Below, piece after piece: positions 1 to 10,542 of a DNA stretch of 36,872 nt. The DNA is taken from NCBI GenBank assembly GCA_913061105.1, contig CAJXVJ010000007.1, positions 1-36,872 on the forward strand, written 5' to 3'. The notes beneath the pieces were generated by a model. It ran no database searches, had not been told where the DNA came from, and was given only the letters and a program-made list of their open reading frames with translations. The stretch is from an uncultured Alcanivoracaceae bacterium. Its GTDB lineage: Bacteria; Pseudomonadota; Gammaproteobacteria; Xanthomonadales; Marinicellaceae. A program made the translations under genes and the position numbers. Each line of letters starts with the position of its first letter. Positions within the stretch are counted from its first letter, which is position 1.

Positions 1-47
1 GAGATTTCTGCCTGTCTCGTGGGCTCGGAGATGTGTATAAGAGACAG
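1..47 (+). other. Illumina P7/i7-index/Nextera Read 2 adapter (non-biological)
   Basis: Positions 14-47 read GTCTCGTGGGCTCGGAGATGTGTATAAGAGACAG (Nextera transposase Read 2 adapter). They are preceded by GAGAT + TTCTGCCT, matching the P7 tail and an 8-nt i7 index (recognised as N703). Confidence 0.98.
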
Positions 48-1995
48 GTATTTCTATGCCAAAGATGTCCAAGAATTCCAAGTTTACAAAGATGAAGTGG
101 ATGACGCCATTAAATCTGGTGATGTAGAATTGGCTTTTCGCATTTTTACTGTCTACATTAAAAGAATTCAAGAAAGAACTGATTATGCCTTATCTATGTT
201 AGAAAAACCTTTCGATTTTAATATTGATGAAAAATACATATGGGACAGAGAGAATATTGACAGAATTGATAATGAAACTGACATGAATGATCTGTGGCGA
301 AAAAGAGTTAAAAATGATTACCTCAATTTAAAATTAGCTGGAAAAGAAGAAACTAAAATTAAAGACATACTAAGCAAACGCTATAACCGCATTGCTAAAC
401 GTGTAGGAGAATCAAATAATGAAGATGTTTTTCAATATTTCATTAACTCTTATGCAACATTAATTGAACCACATACTTCTTATCTTGCTCCAAGAGTATC
501 AGAAAACTTTAAAATCAACATGAGTCTTTCTCTTCAGGGCATTGGTGCTTTATTGGGCGAAGATGATGATCATGTTGCCATCAAAAAAGTAATAAAAGGT
601 GGGCCAGCAGAAAAGCAAGGCGAATTGAAAACAGATGATAAAATTGTGGCCATTGGTCAAGGTTCATCTGGATCTCTGATAGATGTTGTTGGTTGGAGAG
701 TTGATGATGTTGTAGAAAAAATCAGAGGAGACAAAGGCACCGTGGTCAGGTTATCTGTTTTGAGTAAGAATGATTTATTAGATACCAAGCCACATATTAT
801 TACCATCGTTCGCGATAAAGTAAAACTAGAAGAGCAAGCTGCACAACACCAAATTTTAAATGTTAAAGGAGTAGACGGAGATAAAAAGATTGGTGTGATA
901 AATTTACCTGCTTTCTATCTTGATTTTGCTGCAAAATCACGAGGCGATGCAGATTATCGCAGTACCACAATTGATGTTAAAAAGATTTTAGAAAAGTTTA
1001 AACAAGAAAATGTAGAAGCTGTCATTATGGATTTAAGAAATAATGGTGGTGGCTCACTGATTGAAGCACGTGATCTAACCGGTTTATTTATCAATAAAGG
1101 CCCTATTGTTCAGATTAAAAGCTCTAGAGGCGGCATCAATGTTGACAGAGATTTAGATAAATCTGTTTCATGGGAAAAACCAATGGTTGTGCTTATCAAT
1201 CGTGCTTCGGCATCAGCTTCTGAAATTTTTGCTGCTGCTTTACAGGATTATGGACGTGCAGTCATCGTTGGTGAACGCAGTTTTGGTAAAGGGACTGTTC
1301 AAAGCCTTATCCCTTTGGATAACTATGCCAACAACTACACTGAACATTCTATGGGGCAATTAAAATTAACCTTGTCTCAGTTTTTTAGAATTAATGGTGG
1401 CAGTACCCAAAACCGTGGTGTTATACCTGACATTCAATTCCCTGATCATGCTGGATCTGACTCTTATGGTGAAAGTGAATATGACAACGCATTGCCATGG
1501 ACCAGTATTAAACGTTCAAACTACAATATGCAGGGCGACTTAACCCGTGATATTCCACAATTAAGAAAATCTTACAAAGCCAGAGAAATGGTCAACCCAG
1601 AATTTACCTTTATTAAAGAAGATTTAGATTACTATAATTCTTTTAAAGATGACATATCAGTATCGTTATCTGAAGAGGCCAGAAAGGCTGAAACAAAAAA
1701 ACAAGAAGCACGTAAAATTGAAAGAAAAAACAAACGTGAACAAATCACAGAAGGAGAATTAAATCCATTGTTGACAGATGTGGCTGTTTTGTTTAACTCA
1801 GAAAAGCAAGAAGAACCAGTAGAAGTAGACGAAGAAGATTCATTGACGAATACTGAAAACAATTCAGAGCCTGATGGCGATTTCGCTCTATTAGAAACAG
1901 CTAGAATTGTCGCCGACTTGGTAAATATTAAGCAACAAAAATTGATTGCTGAATCTGCTAATGCCACAGATAAGAATACTGAAAAGAATTTATAA
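48..1995 (+). CDS. prc: C-terminal processing (tail-specific) protease Prc, N-terminus truncated by contig end
   Basis: PDZ-like region (GIGALLGEDDDHVAIKKVIKGGPAEKQGELKTDDKIVAIGQG), S41 core (NGGGSLIEARDLTGLF, SASASEIFAAALQDYGRAVIVGERSFGKGTVQ) and Prc C-terminal domain. Residues MGSEMCIRDR of the supplied ORF are adapter-encoded. Confidence 0.93.
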
Positions 1996-2207
1996 TGAAA
2001 GTTTTTATAGTTATCATCCTGTTATTTGTCATCTATAACCTAGGGTTGGCGATGTTCTACATGATCCGCGATAAGGGCCAAGGCAAAAATACTGTGCGAT
2101 TTTTAACGGTCAGAATTGCTGTCAGCTTCGGTCTTTTTTTAATGATAATACTGGCACTAAAGATGGGCTGGCTCCAAGCACACTCACTCTTACCTAAAAC
2201 CCAATAA
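1995..2207 (+). CDS. DUF2909-like twin-transmembrane small protein
   Basis: 70 aa with two hydrophobic segments separated by a polar loop (YMIRDKGQGKNTVRFLTVRIAVS). Overlaps the prc stop by 1 nt. Located next to cox genes. Confidence 0.65.
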   Translation: MKVFIVIILLFVIYNLGLAMFYMIRDKGQGKNTVRFLTVRIAVSFGLFLMIILALKMGWLQAHSLLPKTQ

Positions 2208-2229
2208 CAATAATCTTTCAGTCTAACAA

Positions 2230-2256
2230 AAAGCCCCAATAGTGGGGCTTTTTTTT
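2230..2256 (+). terminator. Rho-independent terminator downstream of prc/DUF2909
   Basis: AAGCCCC-AATAGT-GGGGCTT followed by a T-run. Confidence 0.85.
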
Positions 2257-2323
2257 GTTTAGATTAATGGCCAAAAATTTTTATGGGTATGGTGCCATGT
2301 TATAAACTTAATCACATTGTTAT

Positions 2324-2355
2324 GACAAAAAAAATGCCTCAATAAAGAGGCATTT
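2324..2355 (-). terminator. Rho-independent terminator of the cox operon
   Basis: On the minus strand: AAATGCCTC-TTTATT-GAGGCATTT followed by TTTTT, about 26 nt after the coxC stop. Confidence 0.85.
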
Positions 2356-2380
2356 AATATTTCAAATTGTATTTATCTAT

Positions 2381-3268
2381 TTAGATGATATAAACAAAGA
2401 TAAATAGTCCCAACCAGACTACATCAACAAAATGCCAATACCAAGCAACCGCTTCGAATCCAAAGTGACTTTCTGGTTTGAAATGACCACGCATTAAACG
2501 GATTGTTATAACAGTTAACATTATCGCACCTAGGGTAACGTGCATGCCATGAAAACCTGTTAGCATAAAGAATGTTGATCCATAAATACCAGATTCTAGA
2601 GTTAAATCAAGATGCTGATACGCTTCTATATATTCTTCTACCTGATAGAATAAAAAAATAGCTCCTAGTAGTACTGTTGCAATCAACCAACCTATCACTT
2701 TCTTTCTGGCTCCATCTACCAATGCATGGTGAGCAATTGTCAGTGTAATTGAACTGGCCATTAATAATATGGTATTTACCAAAGGCAAATGATAAGGATC
2801 TATTAATTCAAACTTTCCGCCAACATCACCAGGACCATTGGTTGGCCACACACCTTCATATCCTGACCATAGCTCTGTATTGGTCATTAAGCCTACACCT
2901 TCACCGCCCAACCATGGTACAGACAAGTTTCTGACATACCACAAGGCACCAAAGAAACAAGCAAAAAACATGACTTCAGAGAAGATAAACCAAACCATTC
3001 CCATTCTGAATGAGGTATCAACCTGAGGATTGTAAAGGTTGCCCTCAGACTCTTTTATCACCTCAGCAAACCACCCAAACATCATAAAGATGAGGACAGC
3101 AAATCCAAGATACATCATCACTGGTGTTGATGCTGTTTCGCTATTCATGAAAGTTGCAGCGCCTACGGCTGCTAAAGTCATACCAATAGAACCTACAATC
3201 GGCCATTTGGCCAAGTGTGGTACATAATATTGATCGTGGCTTTTATTTGATACTTCTGTATTTGACAT
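2381..3268 (-). CDS. ctaE: Cytochrome c oxidase subunit III
   Basis: 295 aa, multi-TM, with FSEVMFFACFFGALWY, GFHGMHVTLGAIML and WYWHFVDVVWLGLFIFVYI motifs. Confidence 0.96.
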   Translation of the reverse strand: MSNTEVSNKSHDQYYVPHLAKWPIVGSIGMTLAAVGAATFMNSETASTPVMMYLGFAVLIFMMFGWFAEVIKESEGNLYNPQVDTSFRMGMVWFIFSEVMFFACFFGALWYVRNLSVPWLGGEGVGLMTNTELWSGYEGVWPTNGPGDVGGKFELIDPYHLPLVNTILLMASSITLTIAHHALVDGARKKVIGWLIATVLLGAIFLFYQVEEYIEAYQHLDLTLESGIYGSTFFMLTGFHGMHVTLGAIMLTVITIRLMRGHFKPESHFGFEAVAWYWHFVDVVWLGLFIFVYII

Positions 3269-3294
3269 ATTACCCTCTAATTCTCAAATATTTC

Positions 3295-3810
3295 TTATGA
3301 TGACGGAAGCTTAAAAAAAGTATAAGACAAAGTCATTATGTTTACATCTTTTGTTAGTTTTGAGTCTACAATAAACGTTACAGGCATGAGGACTTCTTCA
3401 TTGGCCTTCAACGTTTGCTCAGTAAAACAAAAGCATTCTGTTTTGTTAAAATACAAAGATGCTTTACCAGGAGAAACACTGTATGTTGCTCTTCCTGTTA
3501 CATCTCTGTTAGATAAGTTCTTAGCATAATACTCTGTTTTATATAACTTACCTGGTGTTACTTGCATCTCAAATTCAGTGGGTCTAAACTCCCAATTTAG
3601 TTCTGAATTTACTGTGCCATCAAATTGTATTGTTACGATGCGATTTTCATCTACAACCTGAGTCTTCAATACATCCTCTGCTACTTGACCACTGGTTTTC
3701 CCATTGAGTCCTGTTATTTCACAAAACACATTATAAAGCGGTACCAATGCAAAGGCGAATCCAAACATAAGTACTGCAACCAGAACCATTTTAAAAATTG
3801 ATTTATTCAT
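3295..3810 (-). CDS. ctaG: Cytochrome c oxidase assembly protein CtaG/Cox11
   Basis: 171 aa, single N-terminal TM, NVFCEITGLNGKT and NKTECFCFTEQTL (Cu-binding CFCF) motifs. Confidence 0.96.
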   Translation of the reverse strand: MNKSIFKMVLVAVLMFGFAFALVPLYNVFCEITGLNGKTSGQVAEDVLKTQVVDENRIVTIQFDGTVNSELNWEFRPTEFEMQVTPGKLYKTEYYAKNLSNRDVTGRATYSVSPGKASLYFNKTECFCFTEQTLKANEEVLMPVTFIVDSKLTKDVNIMTLSYTFFKLPSS

Positions 3811-3826
3811 AGTTTTAACTTAACCA

Positions 3827-3940
3827 CTACATTATGTTCATGACATAAAATGCAGTAAAAATACCAATGGCAAAGATAAGCAACCCAATCGCTGTATGAC
3901 GGGCTGCCTTGCGTCTTTTTTCTAATTCTTCTTTGTCCAT
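3827..3940 (-). CDS. Small single-TM protein (37 aa) inside the cox operon; candidate cytochrome oxidase small assembly protein
   Basis: Read directly from the minus strand: MDKEELEKRRKAARHTAIGLLIFAIGIFTAFYVMNIM*. Charged N-terminus plus one TM. Fills the coxA-ctaG gap; below the ORF-track size cut-off. Confidence 0.7.
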   Translation of the reverse strand: MDKEELEKRRKAARHTAIGLLIFAIGIFTAFYVMNIM

Positions 3941-3950
3941 GAATCAATTA

Positions 3951-5564
3951 TTAATGGCTTGAAACATGTGCCAATTGTTCATCTTTTACCGGCTCACCAT
4001 CTTGGAACGTGTGATGTGGCGCTGGAGATGGAATAAACCATTCCAACCCTTTGGCTCCTTCCCATACACGGTCTGTTGCTTTGGTAGTGCCTTTGCCTTT
4101 AATTGTTCGATAAACAATCCAGATAAAGAACACTTGTGCTAAACCAAATGCAAAACCACCAATACTAGACCACATATTAAACTCAGCAAATTGAGTGGAA
4201 TAATCTGGGATACGTCTTGGCATTCCTGCTAATCCTAAGAAATGTTGTGGGAAGAACAAGACATTAACTGATATTGTAGACCACCAGAAGTGAATTTTTC
4301 CTAATCTTTCTGAGTACATGTTTCCAGTCCATTTTGGAATCCAATAATAAACACCAGCAATAATGGCAAATACGGCACCCGTAACTAATACATAATGGAA
4401 ATGCGCAACAATGAAATATGTATCATGGTATTGGAAATCAACTGGTGCAATGGCCATCATTAAACCTGAAAAGCCACCTATGGTAAACAAAATCACAAAT
4501 GCTATAGACCACAGCATTGGCGTTTCGAATGTCATGGCTCCTTTCCACATGGTTGAAACCCAATTAAATACTTTCACACCGGTTGGAATAGAAATCAACA
4601 TGGTTGCATACATAAAGTATAACTCACCACCAAAAGGCATGCCAACACTAAACATGTGATGTGCCCATACAATGAAAGATAAGAAAGCAATGGCGGCAGT
4701 AGCATATACCATTGAGACATATCCGAACAATGGCTTTCTTGAGAAAGTTGGTAGAATTTCTGAGATAATGCCAAATGATGGCAAAATCATAATATAAACT
4801 TCAGGATGACCAAAAAACCAGAAAATGTGCTGGAATAATACTGGATCACCACCACCGGCAGCGTTAAAGAATGTGGTTCCGAAATAATGATCGGTTAACA
4901 ACATGGTCACAGCTCCTGCAAACACAGGCATAACTGCAATCAATAAAAAGGCAGTAATTAACCAAGTCCAAACAAATAAAGGCATTTTTAAATAACCCAT
5001 ATTTGGAGCACGCATATTCATAATTGTTGCGATAACATTAATTGCACCCATGATGGATGATATACCCAACATGTGGATAGCAAAAACTGCGAATGCCAAA
5101 TTTTTGCCGCCTTGCAATACCAATGGAGGATACAATGTCCAACCAGCTGCTGGCGCACCACCATCCATAAAGAATGTAGAAACTAACATGGTAAATGCAA
5201 AAGGTAAAATCCAGAAAGACCAATTGTTCATGCGTGGTAAAGCCATATCTGGCGCCCCAATCATAATAGGTATCATCCAGTTAGCAAAACCAACAAAGGC
5301 TGGCATAACTGCTCCAAAAACCATAATCAATGCATGCATTGTGGTTAATTGGTTAAAGAAATCGGGTTGTACAAATTGTAATCCTGGTTGAAATAATTCT
5401 AATCGAATTATCATCGCCAAAGCTCCGCCAAGAATGAACATGGCAAAAGCAAAAATCAAATATAGTGTACCAATGTCTTTGTGGTTGGTCGTCATTAACC
5501 AACGTTTCACAAATCCTTTAGGTTTATGATCATGATCGTGATCGTGCGTATCTGCGTGACTCAT
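3951..5564 (-). CDS. ctaD: Cytochrome c oxidase subunit I
   Basis: 537 aa; HPEVYIMILPSFGIISE, HHMFSVGMP, HDTYFIVAHFHYVL haem/copper motifs. Confidence 0.98.
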   Translation of the reverse strand: MSHADTHDHDHDHKPKGFVKRWLMTTNHKDIGTLYLIFAFAMFILGGALAMIIRLELFQPGLQFVQPDFFNQLTTMHALIMVFGAVMPAFVGFANWMIPIMIGAPDMALPRMNNWSFWILPFAFTMLVSTFFMDGGAPAAGWTLYPPLVLQGGKNLAFAVFAIHMLGISSIMGAINVIATIMNMRAPNMGYLKMPLFVWTWLITAFLLIAVMPVFAGAVTMLLTDHYFGTTFFNAAGGGDPVLFQHIFWFFGHPEVYIMILPSFGIISEILPTFSRKPLFGYVSMVYATAAIAFLSFIVWAHHMFSVGMPFGGELYFMYATMLISIPTGVKVFNWVSTMWKGAMTFETPMLWSIAFVILFTIGGFSGLMMAIAPVDFQYHDTYFIVAHFHYVLVTGAVFAIIAGVYYWIPKWTGNMYSERLGKIHFWWSTISVNVLFFPQHFLGLAGMPRRIPDYSTQFAEFNMWSSIGGFAFGLAQVFFIWIVYRTIKGKGTTKATDRVWEGAKGLEWFIPSPAPHHTFQDGEPVKDEQLAHVSSH

Positions 5565-5575
5565 TCTTTATACCC

Positions 5576-6853
5576 TCAACTGTTCTTTATTTTTTTTACG
5601 TCTTCAGGCTGCACAGCATCTTTAGCGGTGTTGTCCCAAGCGTTTCTTGTGTATGTAATTGCAGCGGCGATATCACTCTCAGTTAAGCGACCACCAAATG
5701 ATTGCATTGCCGTGCCTTCTTTTCCAAACACCACGGTTTTAATATTTTCTTCAATACTACCATTGACCACAGCGCTGCCTTTGAGTGCAGGGAATGTTTC
5801 TCCCATGCCTTCACCTGATGTCTGATGACAGGTTGCGCATTCCATATTATAAACCTCTTGGCCTTTGGTCATTAATTCTGCTTGAGTCCATTCTACTGGT
5901 TCAGCAACAACTTCTGCAACTGTCGTTTCTGGTGTTATTACTTCATCATTATTATTGTTTGTTGCTGTGACAACTTTCACTGTTTCACCAACTTTTTGAT
6001 CTGATAACCACGCAGTATAATCTTCTTTAGAAACTACATTAACAACTATTGGCATGAAGCCATGGTCTTTTCCACATAATTCAGCACATTGACCACGGTA
6101 TGTCCCTATTTTTTTAACATTGGTCCAAGCTTCATTAACATAGCCAGGAATGGCGTCTCTTTTCCAACCAAATTCTGGAACCCACCACGAATGAATTACA
6201 TCATTGGCTGTTAATAATATGCGGATATTTGTGTTGACTGGAATAACCAATGGATTGTCCACATCCAATAAGTAATTCTCAACATCTTCAAGCTTAACAG
6301 TTGGGTTGGCTTGTCTGGCTGCATTACTTAGTTTGTCTAATGAACTAATAATAGAGACACCTTCACCCAAATAATCATATTTCCATTTCCATTGATAACC
6401 TGTGACTTTGATTGTCATTTCCATTTGTATTGGGATAGTATTGCCATCAGCATCGACAACCACTTTGCCGTTCTCATCCAATTGTCTAGGGGCTTCCATG
6501 TTTATCAATGCTGTTGTCGCCGGGATTGCCATAACAACCAATATTAATATTGGAATTACTGTCCAAATAATTTCTGCCGTTGTGCTGTGCGAAAATTGTG
6601 CGGCCTTAACCCCTTTTGATTTTCTATGTGCGAACATTGAATAAAACATCACACCAAATACCAATACAGCAATGACTAAACAGATCCAAAAAACGATCAT
6701 GTGTAAGCCATAGACCTCCTGACTGAAGTCGGTTACTCCTTCGGTAAGATTGTATCCATATTCTGCATGTGCCATGCTGGTCATTAATAGACCAAAAACA
6801 GTAAATATAAAGCCAATAAGGCTTTTATTACAACTTATTGTTGTTTTGTTCAT
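5576..6853 (-). CDS. ctaC: Cytochrome c oxidase subunit II with C-terminal cytochrome c domain (caa3-type)
   Basis: CuA motif CAELCGKDHGFM and haem c motif CATCH. Start placed at 6853 (MNKTTISCNKS...), preceded by a GAGGG Shine-Dalgarno, rather than the longer ORF start at 6967. Confidence 0.93.
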   Translation of the reverse strand: MNKTTISCNKSLIGFIFTVFGLLMTSMAHAEYGYNLTEGVTDFSQEVYGLHMIVFWICLVIAVLVFGVMFYSMFAHRKSKGVKAAQFSHSTTAEIIWTVIPILILVVMAIPATTALINMEAPRQLDENGKVVVDADGNTIPIQMEMTIKVTGYQWKWKYDYLGEGVSIISSLDKLSNAARQANPTVKLEDVENYLLDVDNPLVIPVNTNIRILLTANDVIHSWWVPEFGWKRDAIPGYVNEAWTNVKKIGTYRGQCAELCGKDHGFMPIVVNVVSKEDYTAWLSDQKVGETVKVVTATNNNNDEVITPETTVAEVVAEPVEWTQAELMTKGQEVYNMECATCHQTSGEGMGETFPALKGSAVVNGSIEENIKTVVFGKEGTAMQSFGGRLTESDIAAAITYTRNAWDNTAKDAVQPEDVKKIKNS

Positions 6854-7208
6854 CGATTTTTTACCCTCAAGTTTTTCTTTGTGCCTAGCATAATCAGTTA
6901 ATATTGCCATATTAATATGGACATTAGGACAAGAAGTCCTTTGAGTTTGAGAGTCAACTTTACTCACTCATACTCAATTATGCCGAGGTCAATCCCGCGC
7001 ATTTTATCATGAGCCGTTAATAATAGTCTCATTGATTGTCGATTTTTTTACTCTTTTATTCATTTAACTTTGCAACATTAGTTTTCATGCCCATCATTTA
7101 GCTTCTACTTAATATCCAATATCTTTCAGTTCAATTAATAAATTTTTGATTGGGACTATTCATAATATGAATTATAATGCTTTAAAATTATTTAAATGAG
7201 GCACAAAA

Positions 7209-10200
7209 GTGAATCGTACAGCTACTGGAACTATAACAGCACTTGAATTTTCAAAAAATTATTTGATAGATGAAGACACATTAATCAATCAACTATTAGA
7301 GCAAGCCAATCCGGGATATGAAAAGCGCAAAGAAATTAAATCTTTAGCAATTAAATTGGTTGAAAATGTCAGAGCCCGTATTGATGAGATGGATGGGGTT
7401 GATGCATTTATGAAAGAGTATGACTTGTCTTCCAAAGAAGGCATAGTTTTGATGTGTATGGCTGAAGCATTATTACGTATACCGGATAAAGGCACTGCTG
7501 AAAAACTCATTAAAGATAAATTACTGGATGCTGATTGGAAGTCTCATATGGGGAAAAGTGATTCTACCTTTGTTAATGCCTCTACTTGGGGTTTAATGTT
7601 AACGGGGAAAATTATACACGTTGATGAAAACAAAAAAGGGTTATCTAAAGTATTTGATAAATTATTAAATAAAACCGGTGAACCCGCTGTTAGAGCTGGA
7701 GTTTATCAAGCCATGAAAGTTATGGGCAAACAATTTGTTATGGGCCGCACAATTAAAGAAGCCCTAAAAAGATCACAAACCAAAAAGCATGTTGATTACC
7801 GATATTCATTTGATATGTTGGGCGAAGCAGCATTAACACAAGCTGATGCTGATCGTTATTTGGCCTCTTACCTCAGGGCCATTGAGGCCATAGCAAAAGC
7901 CAATACCAAAAAATCCATTGAAGATGCTGCCAGTATTTCTATCAAATTATCGGCCTTACATCCACGATATGAGATTGCCAATATACAACAGGTGATGTCA
8001 GAATTGGTGCCCAATGTTATAAAAATTGTTGATTTGGCTAACCAATTAAATGTCGCAGTGACTGTGGATGCTGAGGAAGCAGACAGATTAGAAATGTCTA
8101 TCATGGTTTTTGAAAGTGTTTATACTCAGCTTGATCCTAGCTATGAAGGTTTTGGACTTGTGGTTCAAGCCTTTTCAAAACGCGCCAGTGGCTTAATTGA
8201 CTTTTTAACTGAGTTAGCTGAAAAACACAACCGTAAAATTCCTTTGCGATTGGTAAAAGGGGCTTACTGGGATACAGAAATAAAACGCTCACAAGAACAA
8301 GGGTTAGATGATTATCCAGTATTTACCCGTAAAGTTAACACAGATATTTCCTATTTGGCTTGTGCTCAGAAATTATTAGATAATCGAGATAAATTTTATC
8401 CACAATTTGCCACCCACAATGCCAATACAGTCGCTGCGGTTCGAGTAATGGCAGGTGACAATCTGGGATATGAATATCAAAGACTACATGGTATGGGCCA
8501 AGCATTACACGTACAAAGTATTGACCCTAAAGGGTTAAATGTTCCTTGCCGGGTTTATGCTCCTGTTGGCAGTCACGAAGATTTATTGCCATATTTAGTG
8601 CGAAGATTACTTGAAAATGGTGCGAACACATCATTCGTTAATCGATTGGTCGATTTAGATCTAGACATTAATGACATAACAAGCGATCCAATTGAGGTTG
8701 TTAGGGCCCACAAAACTCACAGGCACTCACAAATACCGTTACCAAAAGACATATTTCAACCAGAACGCGAAAATTCCCACGGCATTAATTTGTCAGATGT
8801 GGCCACATTAGAAAACTTAGAAAAGCAATTGTCAAAGTTTAGTGATGAAAAATTAAGGGCAACCCCACTTATTCCAGGCTACAAAAGCAAAAGCCCTGCA
8901 AAGGAGGTTTATTCACCTGCAAACTTAGATTATCTAGTAGGTCACTGTACAGATGCTAACAAACAGGATGCTTTACTGGCATTATCCAATGCCAATTCTG
9001 CATTTTACCAATGGAACCAAACAGATGTGTCAACTCGATCAGAGTCCATTAGTAAAGTGGCGGATTTGATGCAAGAAAATCAAACCATGATACTACATTT
9101 ATTGCGTCATGAAGCAGGTAAAAGCCTTGCTGACAGCATTTCAGAATTAAAAGAAGCGATTGATTTTTGTCGTTATTATGCCCACCATGCGCAATTAAAA
9201 ATGGGCCAGAACCTAAAGATGCCAGGACCAACAGGTGAAAGTAATTTCCTACAATTACAAGGCAAGGGAGTCTTTGTATGTATCAGCCCTTGGAATTTTC
9301 CTTTGGCTATATATGTTGGTCAAATCGTAGCCGCACTGGTCACAGGAAATTGTGTGATAGCCAAACCCGCTGAACAGACTTCTATTATTGGCTATTATTT
9401 GGCCTGCCTGATTCATCAAGCCGGCATTCCCCAATCTGTATTTCAATTTGTGCCTGGTCTTGGCCGCGAAATCGGAAATGCTTTGTGCCAATCAAATCTA
9501 ACAACAGGTGTGGTGTTTACAGGATCAACTCAAACAGCCCAAATAATCAATAAAAATTTGGCCAATCGTGACAATGCAGCTATTGCCACTTTGGTCGCTG
9601 AAACCGGCGGTCAAAACTGTATGATTGCTGATTCATCTACTTTACCCGAGCAATTGGTAAAAGATGTTATCGCCTCAGCCTTTGTGAGTGCTGGACAACG
9701 TTGTTCTGCCTTACGTGTTTTGTTTATTCAAGAAGACATTGCTGATTACACATTAAAAATGCTATCTGGCGCCATGCAACAAATGCATATTGCCCACCCA
9801 GAAAACTATTATTCTGACGTGGGCCCATTGATTGATGGTACCTCATTGAATAAACTCAATACACACGTTAAATTTATGCAAACAAATGGCACTCTAATCA
9901 AAGCATTAGAAGTACCAGAATTATTAAAAGGTTATTACTTCGCTCCTCATGCCTTTGAAATCAAGTCATTGTCGTTATTAAAGGAAGAAGTGTTTGGTCC
10001 CTTTTTACATGTGATTCGTTACAAAGCCACAGATTTAGACAAGGTGATTGATGAAATAAACAATACGGGTTATGGATTAACATTCGGGATACATTCGCGC
10101 ATCAATGAGACCATCGAATATGTTTCATCTAAAATCAGAGTGGGTAATTGCTATATTAATCGCAGCACTATTGGCGCTGTGGTTGGGGTTCATCCATTTG

Positions 10201-10340
10201 GCGGCATGGGATTATCTGGTACCGGGCCAAAAGCCGGTGGACCTGCTTATTTAGAAAGTTTTGTCACAGAAAAAACCATTACCAACAATATTGCTGCCGT
10301 GGGTGGCAATGCGGATTTATTAGAGATAAGCGAAGAGTAA
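7209..10340 (+). CDS. putA: Bifunctional proline dehydrogenase / L-glutamate gamma-semialdehyde dehydrogenase
   Basis: 1043 aa; PRODH domain (LVKGAYWDTEIKRSQEQG) and ALDH domain (ISPWNFPLAIYVGQI, AETGGQNCMI, SAGQRCSALRV). GTG start with upstream GAGG. Confidence 0.97.
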   Translation: MNRTATGTITALEFSKNYLIDEDTLINQLLEQANPGYEKRKEIKSLAIKLVENVRARIDEMDGVDAFMKEYDLSSKEGIVLMCMAEALLRIPDKGTAEKLIKDKLLDADWKSHMGKSDSTFVNASTWGLMLTGKIIHVDENKKGLSKVFDKLLNKTGEPAVRAGVYQAMKVMGKQFVMGRTIKEALKRSQTKKHVDYRYSFDMLGEAALTQADADRYLASYLRAIEAIAKANTKKSIEDAASISIKLSALHPRYEIANIQQVMSELVPNVIKIVDLANQLNVAVTVDAEEADRLEMSIMVFESVYTQLDPSYEGFGLVVQAFSKRASGLIDFLTELAEKHNRKIPLRLVKGAYWDTEIKRSQEQGLDDYPVFTRKVNTDISYLACAQKLLDNRDKFYPQFATHNANTVAAVRVMAGDNLGYEYQRLHGMGQALHVQSIDPKGLNVPCRVYAPVGSHEDLLPYLVRRLLENGANTSFVNRLVDLDLDINDITSDPIEVVRAHKTHRHSQIPLPKDIFQPERENSHGINLSDVATLENLEKQLSKFSDEKLRATPLIPGYKSKSPAKEVYSPANLDYLVGHCTDANKQDALLALSNANSAFYQWNQTDVSTRSESISKVADLMQENQTMILHLLRHEAGKSLADSISELKEAIDFCRYYAHHAQLKMGQNLKMPGPTGESNFLQLQGKGVFVCISPWNFPLAIYVGQIVAALVTGNCVIAKPAEQTSIIGYYLACLIHQAGIPQSVFQFVPGLGREIGNALCQSNLTTGVVFTGSTQTAQIINKNLANRDNAAIATLVAETGGQNCMIADSSTLPEQLVKDVIASAFVSAGQRCSALRVLFIQEDIADYTLKMLSGAMQQMHIAHPENYYSDVGPLIDGTSLNKLNTHVKFMQTNGTLIKALEVPELLKGYYFAPHAFEIKSLSLLKEEVFGPFLHVIRYKATDLDKVIDEINNTGYGLTFGIHSRINETIEYVSSKIRVGNCYINRSTIGAVVGVHPFGGMGLSGTGPKAGGPAYLESFVTEKTITNNIAAVGGNADLLEISEE

Positions 10341-10357
10341 ATATTAGATTTATATTG

Positions 10358-10540
10358 CTATGGTTTTTCAATAATTTGTTTAGGGCTGGGCTTCTTGAGG
10401 CGGCCTGATTTCCACAAGGCTTCACGAAGGATATATTCTAGTTGCGCATTGACACTGCGTAAATCGTCAGCAGCCCAATGTTGGACTGCTTTCAATACAT
10501 CTTCATTAATCCTTAATGGAAATGACTTCTTTTTGGACAT
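10358..10540 (-). CDS. Small ribbon-helix-helix (Arc-like) DNA-binding protein
   Basis: 60 aa, KKKSFPLRINEDVLKAVQHWAADDLRSVNAQLEYILREAL matches the RHH pattern. Starts 3 nt after the SPFH stop. Confidence 0.8.
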   Translation of the reverse strand: MSKKKSFPLRINEDVLKAVQHWAADDLRSVNAQLEYILREALWKSGRLKKPSPKQIIEKP

Positions 10541-10542
10541 GT

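Noticed and set aside
14-47. Tn5/IS50-like mosaic end (AGATGTGTATAAGAGACAG) as a transposon terminus
   Set aside because: It is flanked by the Nextera Read 2 sequence and a P7/index tail, and occurs only at contig ends, so it is a library artefact.
1632-1967. Antisense ORF opposite prc (111 aa), and the many other antisense ORFs in the track (e.g. 5050-5391, 11952-12329, 27784-28233, 33880-34371)
   Set aside because: Each lies opposite a well-supported gene, lacks recognisable domains and follows from the low-complexity/AT-biased codon usage of the sense frame.
6854-6967. N-terminal extension of CoxB (MSKVDSQTQRTSCPNVHINMAILTDYARHKEKLEGKKS)
   Set aside because: The extension is hydrophilic before the signal peptide, and a good GAGGG SD precedes the internal ATG at 6853.
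10358-10540. RHH protein as the antitoxin of a toxin-antitoxin pair
   Set aside because: No adjacent small toxin ORF; its neighbour is an SPFH protein.
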